NCBI RefSeq assembly: GCF_901000735.1
Contig: NC_081543.1
Coordinates: forward strand, 20,130,079 to 20,194,078
Source of the DNA: Corylus avellana
Taxonomy: Eukaryota; Streptophyta; Magnoliopsida; Fagales; Betulaceae
DNA length: 64,000 nt
Direction of reading: 5' to 3'
The position numbers were made by a program, and so were the translations under genes. This document shows, piece after piece, positions 1 to 11,000 of the stretch (within the stretch, counting starts at the first letter, position 1; the number at the start of each line of letters is the position of its first letter). The notes below the pieces were generated by a model that was not told where the DNA came from, did not search any database, and was given only the letters and a program-made list of their open reading frames with translations.

Positions 1-359
1 TGAGGATTAAGGAGGAAAAAGGACATTCAAATCAGAAAACGATGCAAACCATCTATAAACATATTTATCAACAAATACAAGCAATTTCCAGCTGACCCAT
101 AAGAGAAACAATTGTGTTAAATAGTAAAACTATTTATCGGCTGAAACAATATAATCCTACAAATAAAGCCGAACAAAACAGCGAAAAAAAAAACAAAATC
201 AACCATCTACTTCCAGATCTTCCAGAGATGATATCAGATAAACACAAATCATAGGCTCTGTTTGGTAATCAGGAAAAGAAATCGAGAACTAATTCGCAAA
301 AATATGAGAAAAAAAGAGCTAAAATTTCCCTGATCCAATACAAGAAATGAAGCACTAAC

Positions 360-475
360 CTCAAGAAATATTGCTACAAAGCAGCGCGCGAGAAAGACAG
401 AGAGAGAGAGAGAGAGCAGTCTCAGCCGTCTACGAATGTGAGGCAGCGAGACTGAGGAAAGGATGTACGTGAGAG
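360..475 (-). other. 5' UTR exon of a gene leaving the left edge
   Basis: On the minus strand a CT-rich stretch (a GA microsatellite on the plus strand, about 402-417) leads to TTGAG followed by GTTAGT, a good splice donor with the exon ending at 360. There is no convincing ATG, so this is read as a non-coding first exon whose intron runs towards position 1. CT-rich leaders are common in plant housekeeping genes. The coding part lies outside the window, so the product is unknown. The 5' limit is an estimate. Confidence 0.5.
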
Positions 476-560
476 AATAATATATGATGCTCAGAGGTAT
501 ATGCCGTTTGTGAGACTCACCTAGGGTTTTTCATTGGGCTGGGCTGGGCTTCCAATTTAT
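476..560 (-). promoter_or_regulatory. Promoter with telo-box and site-II-like elements
   Basis: On the minus strand this stretch carries three tandem GCCCA units (about 536-551), AAAACCCTAG (521-530) and an A/T-rich TATATTATT about 40 bases before the CT-rich leader. A telo-box (AAACCCTA) next to GCCCA/site-II elements is the known arrangement of plant ribosomal-protein and translation or cell-growth genes. I infer a growth-related housekeeping gene beyond the left edge. Confidence 0.5.
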
Positions 561-889
561 CGACTTCAGCCCATTTATCTAGTGTAGACAACATTTTTGG
601 CAAGCATTTCTTCCACTTTTTTCATTTTTTAATATTTTTTTTTTTTAAAAAAAAAAAAGAAAAAAAAAAGTCAAACTCACAAACAATTTTGTTTACTTTT
701 GCTCAAAAAAAAAAAATCCAAAGTCTATTTCACATTTGTATTACATCAATCATTCTTATTACTATTTTATTTATAAAACAAAAATTTGCCAAACATACCT
801 ATTACTTTCCTTTTTGTATACTAAAATAATTTCCTTTTCTTTTTCTTTTTCTTTTTTAATACAAAGGTTTTATATATATATAAAAAATC
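561..889. other. A/T-rich intergenic DNA with homopolymer tracts
   Basis: Long T and A tracts (about 627-670 and 705-716) and low-complexity CTTTTT repeats are present. The short open frame at 736-927 is A/T-driven and has no recognisable domain. I see no gene here. Confidence 0.6.
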
Positions 890-1008
890 TAGGGTTGCAC
901 AAGCGGTTACGGTATTATTGGTTATAACTGCTAACCACAACTGCCTTGGGCAGTTATCAATTTGTAATAACAGCCACAACCACCTAGGCGGTTAGCAGTT
1001 ATTTTATA

Positions 1009-2009
1009 GGGTTAGTAACTTTTTTGGTACTTGAGTTTTAACTTTTTATTTTTTTTACCCCTTAGGTTTTAAAACATGACAAATTTAGTACCTTACATAT
1101 GAGAAAAGATGGAATCACTAACTCTATTAGTTTCCATTAGTCCCCCATTAACAAAAATCCACACATCACTCTCATAATACAACACGTGTCCTAAAAATTA
1201 AAAAAAATTACCAACATTGCAATTCACACAGAGCTAGACCACAATAAAATTTTACCTAAATTATTACCTCCAATGTTGCGAATAGGTGTAGCATTTGGCA
1301 TCGAGGGTCTCAATTTTGGACTTCAGGGCCGAGATCTAAAAGCTCTATGACGCGATCTTTTGTTCGAGCACCAACGTTGCTCCATGAACCTAATGTTTGC
1401 GTGCTTCGATGCCAACACCTGAGACTTGTTTGCTTGTCATTCTTTTCCTGCCTACAAACATTTTTCATCCCATTGAACACAAGTTCAAAAATTAGGGTTT
1501 TCTGTAGAGATTAAAGAGATTTCGCTCTCTGTTTGGTTGTTAAACTAAATGAAACTAAAAAAGGAGAGGATGAGATTATACAATGTGTTAGATTTATTTT
1601 ATTTTCCTCGATTTTCTTAACAACCAAACAGAGGAGAGAGAGATTAGTGTTTGTATTAGAGACCTAGAGGAGAGAGAGATGTTGGGGGTGGTTCTTTCTC
1701 TGCCTGCAAGCATGTTTCATCCCATTATACACAGGTTCAAAAATTAGGGTTTTCTGTCGAGATTAAAGAGATTTCGCTCTCTATTTCATTTTTTATTTTT
1801 TTAGGTTTAATTTTTTTTTATTTTTAGGACATGTGTCGCGATATACATGTAGATGACGTGGACTTCCATTAATTGGGACGAACGGAAACTAACGAAGGTA
1901 GTGATTCCGTCTTTTCTTATCTGTGAGGTACTAGATTTGTCATGTTTTAAAACTTAGGCGAAAAAAAATAAAAACATTAAAACTTAAGTATCAAAAAAGT
2001 TATTAACCA
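1009..2009. mobile_element. Non-autonomous Mutator-like element nested in the hAT element
   Basis: About 170-190 bp at the left end (from 1009, GGGTTAGTAAC) is repeated inverted at the right end (to 2009). The direct repeat TATTTTATA flanks it at 1000-1008 and 2010-2018. A perfect 9-bp target duplication with long TIRs is the signature of Mutator-like elements. There is no coding capacity. The interior holds two direct copies of an ~80-bp segment (about 1460-1540 and 1709-1788). Confidence 0.82.
1460..1790. repeat. ~80-bp direct repeat, two copies inside the MULE
   Basis: The first copy contains TTTCATCCCATTGAACACA and ends near TTTCGCTCTCTGTTTGG. A nearly identical copy begins about 249 bases later and ends at TTTCGCTCTCTATTT. 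Between them is further GAGAGAG-rich sequence. This is an internal duplication of the host element. Confidence 0.7.
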
Positions 2010-2578
2010 TATTTTATAATCGGCAGTTAGCGGTTATTCAAAACAATTATCGGTGGTTTTATATGGGCTTTTAGGCTTTTTAAGTGTTATCGAGCAATCA
2101 TTGGGCCTATTGTTTGGGCTTATTTTAAACATTTTGGGTCAAAGTCTTCCAAAAAAGATGAAAAGAACATATTGTTTTTTGGGGCATGCAATGTTTTTGA
2201 ATAATGTTTGTCCAAAGCATCACATACCACATTATATTTCGCATACATACAGTCATACACGGCCAAAACGGCATTATTTTGGTGTTAAACACTACAACCG
2301 CGTCGTTTTGGATGTCATATTATAATTATTATTAATATAAAATATATATAATATACATTTATATTATTATATATAAGGGTAAATTGTTAGCGGTTATTAA
2401 CCACTTTTCTCTACCCCTAAAACCGCTAACCACAACCATCCTAGACAGTGGTTAGGGTTTTTTTTATAACTGCCTACCATAGCGATTAACGGTTAGCGAT
2501 TAAGAGTTAGTGGTTATAAGTGGTTAACGATTGGCGGGACGATTATAACTGCCCCGTTTGAACACCCCTAAGAGAATC

Positions 2579-3439
2579 CACAAGTTTTGTTTTACAATGG
2601 ATATATATACTTTTGTGGGTTTATGAAAGAGAATTAATGTTATTTTTTGTTTTTTTTATATAACTGATAGAGGTATAAACTATGGCACTCCTGCTTACTT
2701 CCAGTGAAAAAATTATTGAATATATCTTATATATAAATTAATTATTTTTTCACTGTTTATTTATTTGTGTATAGAAGATTTCTAGTGATTTTTTCAGCAA
2801 AAGGAAGCCAACTTTTCTTGCACCCCACGGGTCAACAAACATAGCGAAGAACGGATAAAAAAGAATACCACTTGTTTATTCTTTGGGGTGAGAATTTCAA
2901 CGTTAATAATTCTTTGGAGATTTCTTTTTGACATTTTAGAGATTAAGTTTGAAGAGTTAGAAGATCCACATGCATCCAATGCTTTGAGGAGCCATCTTGT
3001 TCAAATTTTTCCATATCGATCCTTCGTTTTAAAAGATACGCTACAATGATTCTTCAGCCACTTTCATCCTTTATATCTTATTTTATTGATTTTTCTCTCG
3101 TTTTAACCTATTAAAAAACTAAACTTTCTCTTATCTCTTCATGATTTCTCACTCTGTGAGACTCCAAAAATAAATAAATAAATTATTTTTCAAAACAAAG
3201 AATGATATGTACGTAGTGTTTTTATTTTTTTAGTTTTTATTTAAAATTTGAAGAAAATCTTTAAGGATGGATGGTAGATTCCCTAACACATCATGGAGTT
3301 ATCCAAATGCTTAATAGTTGTGCACCAAACACAACAACTATGCCACTGTTATCCTCTTCATCACTACCTCATTAACTTTTTACTTTTCATATTTCATCAT
3401 TAACTTTTTTTATTACTATTCAAACAAAAAACCGACTAC
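2579..3439. other. Intergenic, no gene seen
   Basis: A/T-rich sequence with short open frames only (for example 2794-2979 minus) that show no domain, no codon bias and no splice context. Confidence 0.6.
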
Positions 3440-3618
3440 GAGCATTCACATTAGTTTATGCATATTTTTTTGCAAAATGACTAATCAAAACCCACTTTAT
3501 CTAGTTTAGCTAATGAGTTTAAATATTATACATATGTTATATGCGTTTTTTAGTGTTTTTACTAGCCATTTTGGTTAAAAGTTAGAAATAGCAATCCAAT
3601 GTGACATTGTGACTGCTC
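3440..3618. mobile_element. Candidate MITE with GAGCA-type inverted ends
   Basis: The left end GAGCATTCACATTAG is the near reverse complement of the right end (GAGCAGTCACAATGTCACATTGG on the other strand). The element is about 180 bp and has no coding capacity. The flanks include TA/CTA but no clean target duplication, so the superfamily is left open. Confidence 0.5.
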
Positions 3619-3621
3619 TAT

Positions 3622-3815
3622 ATAACTTTTTTCATTTTTTTTACAAAAAATTTGAAAACTTCTCTCTACTTGTATCATATCAATCACTTCTTATTATTAT
3701 TCAAACAAAAAATCTACCAATAAACATAACTTTTTTTCATTTTTCTTTGCAAAAAATTCAAAACTTCTCTCTACATTACATCATATCAATTACTTTTTAT
3801 TACAATTCAAACAAA
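3622..3815. repeat. ~100-bp imperfect tandem duplication
   Basis: The series ATAACTTTTTTCATTT, ACAAAAAATTTGAAAACTTC, ATCATATCAATCACTT and TTCAAACAAAAAATC recurs about 104 bases later in the same order with small changes. It lies directly beside the candidate MITE. I see no function. Confidence 0.55.
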
Positions 3816-4186
3816 CTAATCCCTGCACAATCCTTTACCAAACGAAACCCTTGTTCTTGAAATAATATCGTATGGGATTCCATGGTGAAAGCCTCCATTC
3901 ATCTTCTTCTCCTACTTTATCTGGTCAAATCTTGCCATTCATTATTGTTGTTATCTTTTTTCTTGTTTATGATATGATCTTGTTGGGTCCTCAGCGACCT
4001 TTCTGGTAGATAAAGATTGTACACAACACAATAACACATGATGGAGATGAAAGAGAAACTTCTGGCTAATACAATTGCCTGGTAAACAGTTTATTTATTT
4101 ATTTATTTATTTATTTTTTCAATTCAGGTGATGCAAAGATCCCACTTTACTCAAAACACCTAAAGAAAATCTGATTAAAAGAGATG

Positions 4187-4474
4187 AGGTGTTTAGGACT
4201 CTTTAAGCACCCAACTAAGCAAGACACATATAGTTCCCCATCGTAGAGGATCATGACAACGATATTTGTGAAGGTAGAGACATTTCATATACCCACTCCT
4301 AAAAGACAAACCCCAATTGTGTAAAGCACCATCACCATACGAATCAGTTAAATTTGACTTTCGCCAGGAGTGTGACCCCAAAGAATTGTTTACACTCAAG
4401 AGATTCGAAACCTTATACCTAATAGGTATGCCCCCAAAGTTTAAAGCCTTTACCACTTATGCCAACCCTTTGGG
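4187..4474 (-). mobile_element. tRNA-derived SINE beyond the PER1-like 3' end
   Basis: Reading the minus strand, the element starts with CCCAAAGGG followed by the RNA polymerase III A box TGGCATAAGTGG (4453-4464) and the B box GGTTTCGAATC (4402-4412), about 40 bases apart as in tRNA-type promoters. The flanks TTAAAAGACGATG (4475-4487) and TTAAAAGAGATG (4175-4186) differ by one base insertion and look like a target duplication. Length about 288 bp. The open frame at 4193-4456 is a by-product. Confidence 0.7.
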
Positions 4475-4754
4475 TTAAAAGACGATGATATCTATTGACA
4501 TTACAACATACAATATCCAGGAGTTGCAACAGTATCTAAAAAAAAAAATCAATCACTAGGCTCCTCAACTTTATGTTCCATTACACGGTCCAATCTACCA
4601 AAAAATCAAAAGAAAGTTCAGCCGAGTAAGATTTTAAGCTAAGCATTCTCCTGTTCTTAAATAAAAGAAAAAGGAACTGACTACATTAACAGAGACTTCT
4701 GTGTGGTCAAAGCCTTAGAAGCTCATAATGAATAACATGTCAATTTGAAAGAAG

Positions 4755-5041
4755 CTATTTTGCCTTCTTAAGCAGGTTAGCGGTTAGAAACTCAGCATCA
4801 TCTCTTATGAAACTCCACCAGATGTAGGTTAATGGGATAGTAGTGGCATGCCAAAGAGCATGAGCATCCAGAAACCCTTTATATGGAGGGAAGTCATAAA
4901 TTTCTAGGAGCATTGCAAGGCCGCCACCTACAACCACCACCCACAACTTCTGGCGAGAAGGATGGCGTGAAACACCACCCCAAATCACCCAAAGCAGAAG
5001 CTGGGCCACAGCCATTACAACACAAACCTTCATGTTCCATC
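4755..5041 (-). CDS. PER1-like last coding exon
   Basis: It begins after TTTGACAG with GATGGAACATG, completing a split Gly codon, and runs through the hydrophobic segments, the [12 protein letters not shown] motif and [11 protein letters not shown] to a Lys-rich end and stop at 4755. A 252-bp intron (5042-5293) separates it from the preceding exon. Confidence 0.92.
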
Positions 5042-8000
5042 CTGTCAAATTAATTTACAACAAAAGGTTAAGACTAGGAAAAGAAAAATGAATCCCACCA
5101 TTAAACAGCTAGAGCAACTTCGTTCAATCAGTTGTTGGGGGAAAATACCATGGAAGCTAGAAACAATTATGTGGTAGATAGTTCAAGATAGACAAATATC
5201 TCTTTAGGAAGATAAAAACATATACACATAAATTTCACAAAAATATTAGCTTTTATGCCCAAATAATAGACATGTAAAAGTCAGATGCAATACCATAGTC
5301 TAGCTTATAGAAGTTCAGGTACATTATGTGGGTGGTCACAAAAGCGAGCAGTGGAGCAGCAACCATAACTCTGGCAGCCTCATTCCTCACATTGAAAATT
5401 CTTAGGATGGCCAGAATGAGGGAGTACCCAAGTAATGCCACTACAGATGAGTAGTCCAGTTTCTCTGTCAAATCCACATCTCTGCAATTAAATAGAACAC
5501 CTTCATGACACTGAGTAATAAAGAGGAAGAAGAAAATTTAAAAATAAAAATAAATAAATAAATAAAGCAGGAATCCAAAATCCTACATTAATGCATTTAT
5601 TTAGTTGTAGATAGGAGTGGCTGCTTTTTTGTTTTTGGTGGATGAACGAGGGAATTAGCAAAGTTTCTTATCCGTTCCTGTTGTCTTATGAATGATCAGC
5701 CAGAAAATTAAGGTTTTAACAGTTTCATAAATATCTAGCACCTAGAACATGATTAGCTTTCTATACTTTTGGGAGGCTGTTCAACTTTGCCTTATGTGGA
5801 CAATTTGGGGAGAAAGGAACATTCGAGCCTTGAAAAATCCATTATTGAACTCCAATCTGCCTTCTTGCATTCTTTATACGAGTGATCAGTCATCATGGGA
5901 AGGGTATCTCTTCCTTCTTTTGTTGAATTCATAGATTACACTAATCTTTGATTATGATTCTTTTAAAGACTCTTGTATTTTTTTTTGATAAGTAATAATG
6001 ATATAAAAAGCGCAGAGGGGCGCAACCCACATACACGGGAAGTATAAAAGAGAGCGCCTAAGAGAGAGAAAAATGAAAAAGGAAATCAGAGAAACTGATC
6101 CCTATAGGAGCAAGCCAAGCGGCTGTCCAGGAATACAAAGTAAAGAAGAAGAAATTGGTCAATTCCTCTATGGTCCTAGTGGAGTTCTCAAAGCATCTAG
6201 CATTCCTTTCATTCCAAATACACCACATAAGACACAGAGGGATCATCTTCCACACTACCGCACTTCGGGACCGACCTCCCGACCACCAGCAATCGAACAA
6301 GCCCCTCATCTGGCAAGGCATGACCCAATGCAACCCAAAACGATCAAAAATAGTATGCCAAAGAATGCTCGCTGTCTCGCAATAGAGAAGAAGATGATCG
6401 ACTGACTCTCCATTCTTCTTGCACATACAACACCACTCCACTATCACAAAGTTCCTCTTCCGTAGGGTGTCGTGAGTCAAAATCTTGCCTAAGGCAGCGG
6501 TCCACCCGAAAAAAGCCACTCGCATAGCACCTTAGTACGCCAAATGCTCTTCCAAGGAAACACCTCACGATCTAAATTAGACAAGGCCTTGAAAAGTGAC
6601 TTAACCTCGAACTTGCCTTTCTTAGATGATGACCATCGAATACGATCCTCAGAACCTGTGGATATCTTGCAAGAGTACAACCGGTCCAAGAAAGCAGAAA
6701 TCAAATCCATCTCCCAGTCCTATACGGGCCGCACAAAAATGACATTCCACTCGACCACTCCACTCCTCCACATGAAGTTATCCTTCACCCAAGCTTCTTT
6801 CTGTCTGGCAATGTTGAACAAGGACGGGAAAGCATGCTTCAAAGCGGAATCCCCACACCAAATATCATGCCAAAAACGAACTTTTGAACCCACCCCCACC
6901 TCAAAACGGATGCCTTTGGCAAAAAAATCCCAACCTTGACGAATGTGTTTCCATAAGCCCACACCATGGGAACCCGAGACCTTCTTTGTGCACCACCCAC
7001 CATCCTGATCTCCATACTTAGATTTGATAACCTTATACCACAAAGCCTCACTCTCATTCGCATATCTCCAAAGCCATTTACCTAAGAGAGCTTGATTAAA
7101 CTGATGCAACTTTCGAATGCCAAGCCCGCCGTACCGAAGGGGACAACAGACTTGATTCCAATTGACAAGATGCATCTTAGGCTCGTCTCCCATCCCTCCC
7201 CATAAGAAATCTCTTTGAACTTTCTCAAGTCTTTTGGCTACACTCATAGGGATCGGAAACAAAGACAAAAAGTAAGTCGGTAGATTAGAGAGCGTACTCT
7301 TAATGAGGGTTAAACGACCTCCTTTAGAGAGATACATTCTCTTCCAACCTACCATCTGACGCTCCATTTTTTCGATCACATCATTCCACATAGCTGTATC
7401 CTTATGCGCCGCCCCAAGAGGGAGACCCAAATACTTCATAGGCAAATCGGCAACAATACACCCAAGGATATCTTAATGAGGGTTAAACGACCTCCTTTAG
7501 AGAGATACATTCTCTTCCAACCTACCATCTGACGCTCCATTTTTTCGATCACATCATTCCACATAGCTGTATCCTTATGCGCCGCCCCAAGAGGGAGACC
7601 CAAATACTTCATAGGCAAATCGGCAACAATACACCCAAGGATATCTGCTAAGTGCTAAACCCTCAATGTTCTCCACCTCCCCAATAGCCACAATTTTAGA
7701 TTTTCCAAGATTCACTCTCAAACCCGAAACAACTTCAAAACACAAAAGAATGAGCCGCACATACCGGATTTGCTCGATCGAAGCTTCACAAAAAATCAAG
7801 GTGTCATCAGCAAATAAAGAGTGAGAGACCACCAACTCCGATAAAACCCTATTTCCCACCGAGAAGCCAGTCAAAAAGCCTAAGTCAACCGTCGCATTCA
7901 CCATCTTACTCAATGCCTCCGTAACAAGCATTCCCACGGCAGTACTTTGGTAAGCTCTCTCTAGCCTGTGTCGGCGCGTGGGGGCGTGTGGGAGCTGGTT

Positions 8001-11000
8001 TGTGTTAGTGTTAGGTGGTGTCATGGCTGGTGCAAGAAGGTGGTCAGTGGAGTCCAAGGAGTTTGAGGTTTTGATCAAAGTTGGGGCAGCTGGGATTAGA
8101 ATTTTTGAGAGGAGTAATAGAATCAAAAGGTCCATTTTCATGAAAAAGGACGAGCTAGCTTGGATGGTGCGAATAGGAGAGGATTTGGTGGCAGTGAAGA
8201 ATTCAGAAGTTTTTTGGGATCAATCCAGAGCTGGATATCCTAGGATAATAGCTCAGAAATGCTCTAATAGGCATGGAGGATTTCTGACGGTGGAAGAATT
8301 TGATGGAAGAAGGAGGTGCGGATCGATCATCATTCCTGAAGGACGTCGTGGGTTGGGGTGGGATCGTTTCCTCAAGGAAATGCGAGTGGCAAACTGGTCT
8401 CTCTGTGAGCCTTATGTGACCAGTGAGCACCGAGTACTCAGGGTAGAAAGGAGAGATAAGGAGACGAAGGAAAGAAGGAGCTATGCGGAGACACTAAGAT
8501 TGTCATCGAAGTTAACTAAGGAACGTTGCAATTCCTTCCAAGAACCATATGTCAGGGTGAATAGGGGGCCGATAGGTGATTCTGGTTGCATGAAACAGCA
8601 AACTCAAGAATATGGCAACAAAGCGGCGTTTCTGCCGAAGACCCATGATGCGGTGAGGGCTCTTGATGTTTTTGGGGTGGTTCCGACGAAGGTGTCCTTG
8701 CCGGCGAAGTCTGAGAGAGTTCTGGTTGAGTCTGGCAGGCGAGGCGTCAAGAACGGAGGTTGCGTGGGGGTGCTGATAGGAGCTCCGGTGAGTCGCAAGT
8801 CAACGCTGGCAGTGCAGAAGGAGTCGACGTCAGATTCTGAGCACGTGAAGGGACGGGAGGGAGAGGTGAACCATGCTGGGCAGACCTACTCTGCAGTACG
8901 TCTCGAGCTCCTCAACGTTAGGGAGACGTTGTGCCGTCTGAAACAGGAGTGTGACGTGGGGCTGATGAAACTAGACAAGGCGATCAAACAGGTGGAGGGA
9001 AACGGGCTTGGGCAGAGGGATAAGAAAGTTAGAGGCCACCAGCGAGTTTCTGCCTGGAGAAGGAAGGAAAAGTATGGGCTGGGGAGTAAAGACACAAAGC
9101 CCAATAGCTGGATAAAGGTTAATAAAAAAGTAGTCTTTAAGCCCAAAGGGACGCTGGGCTCAGGAGCGGGCCACTTCAATAGCCCAGGGAGAGCTGGACC
9201 AAAAGAAGTTTCTCTTTCAGCTGGCTCGAGACCGCGCATGGAACAAACGGAGACCTCGTCGTCGCTGGCTGAGAAGGCTCTATCTGCGGGAGGGGGGGTT
9301 GGAGCAGCGGATAATAATATACCCACAGAGGTCCTCGGCAACTCTGCGTGGGAGTGCGACGGGACTATGGCCGGAGAGAAGCCACGTAACAGGGTATGTA
9401 CTATCCCGGCGAGGGAGTTTCAGTCTGCCGGTAAGGGTAAGGAGGTGTTGACTTATAGAAGGAGGAGGTTTGGGTCGCAAAAAGGGGACGAGGTCGCAAT
9501 GGGCTCGCTAGAAGTCTCGGTTGTGGCTTGTCGGCAGGGGAAAGGGATTTTGGGGTCGTCGCCGGAAACAACCCAGAGGGTGCCGGAGACGCAATTTTCG
9601 CCGGAAAGTCCTCAGAGGGCGCCGATTTGTCATGTGGGGCCTGGAGTTGCTGGGGCAGGTATGGTTGAGGGATCAGTCCAAGTTCCGGTGGAGATACTCT
9701 CTCGTCCGAATATAGGAAAGGTAGGGGGAGGCTGTTTGCAGGAGTTTTGCCGGGGGGAGACAAGCAGTTTGAGTCAGCAGGTTCTTGCTGAAGAGAAAGG
9801 AGTGGAATGCATGCCGGTAATGGTGCCTATTGACCCTGGTTCTGGTATGGAAGAGGATAGTACCTCAGAGACAGCTGGGTTGGAGGACTTGGGGCCAGGG
9901 TTGATTTCTTCCAACTGGGTAGTTAATAATTGTCTTAATTTTTGCCCTAAAATTGGCATAACTGATGGAGGGAAGAAAGGGGATTTGGAGTTTTTATTCA
10001 ACTCTATTGAAGTTTCTAGAATGCAGGGTGATTCTGTTCTGGGAGGCATCTCTGCCTATGTTCCAGCCCCAGCAGGAATTAAGGAACTCAAGGAGTGTGA
10101 GAGGGGCACTTTGGTGGATCAATGAAGCTTAACATCGTAGCATGGAATGTGAGAGGGTTGAATGCCCTCAAGAAAAGGTTGCGTATTAGGGGTCTTTTGA
10201 AAGAATGGAGTGTAGATATTGTGTGTTTAATTGAGACTAAGATGGAGGTTATTTCCCGAGAGGTGGTTCATAGCCTTTGGGGAGGTCAACATGTGGGATG
10301 GAAGTTTAAAGGGTCTAATGGTTTGTCAGGGGGGATTTTATTGATGTGGGATAAAAGGGTGGTAGAGTGTAAGGAGGATTGTGTGGGGCTTTTCTCCTTG
10401 GCATGCTCTTTTCAAAATGTGGAGGACAATTGGAAGTGGGCTTTTGGGGGAGTGTATGGTCCGAATGATGATGGGGAAAGAAGGGCCCTTTGGGAAGAAT
10501 TAGCGGGTTTGATGAATGTGTGGGAGGTTCCTTGGTGTCTTGGAGGGGATTTTAATATTGTTCGGTTTCCTAGTGAGCGGTCCAGTGTTTCTTACTATTC
10601 CACTAGCATGATGGATTTTTCGGACTTCATTTCAGAGAACAACTTGGTGGACATGCCAATGATGGGGGGTCAATTTACGTGGTCTAATAATCAAGAAAAT
10701 GAGAGTTGGTCTAGGATTGACCTATTCTTGATATCCTCGGATTGGGAAGATCATTTCCCTGCAGTGTCACAAAGAAGACTTCAGCGCTTGATTTCCGATC
10801 ACTTCCCTTTACTTTTGGATTGCGGGGCTCCTTGCGAAGGGAATAAGTGCTTTAGATTTGAGAATATGTGGCTTAAAGCTGAAGGTTTTGTTGACAAGGT
10901 TAGGTCTTGGTGGGGGTCTTATTCGGTGGAGGGTTTACCTAGTTTTGTGCTAGCTAAGAAGTTGAAATCCCTCAAAATGGATTTGAAAAAGTGGAATGAG

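Larger units (their letters stand above)
890..2570. mobile_element. Non-autonomous hAT-type element, interrupted by a MULE
   Basis: The left end TAGGGTTGCACAAGCGG matches the reverse complement of the right end, TAGGGGTGTTCAAACGG, the typical plant hAT terminus. The 8-bp flanks are AAAAAATC (882-889) and AGAGAATC (2571-2578), six of eight identical, a plausible decayed 8-bp target duplication. Both subterminal regions are crowded with GCGGTTA/TAACCGC units, as expected for hAT transposase binding. No transposase is encoded. Without the inserted element at 1009-2009 it would be about 670 bp. Confidence 0.75.

Noticed and set aside
2053..2325. 90-residue frame inside the hAT-type element
   Set aside because: No similarity to a transposase; it lies in subterminal and A/T-rich sequence of a non-autonomous element.
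4193..4456. 87-residue minus-strand frame next to the PER1-like gene
   Set aside because: It coincides with the SINE body and is not coding.
7575..8141. Minus-strand frame joining LINE-2 reverse transcriptase to a novel N-terminus
   Set aside because: It is a chance read-through across the LINE-1/LINE-2 junction; the N-terminal part is antisense to LINE-1 ORF1.
8203..10049. Several minus-strand open frames opposite LINE-1 ORF1 (for example 8886-9341, 9401-9763)
   Set aside because: They mirror the long plus-strand ORF1 frame, are compositionally biased and have no domains.
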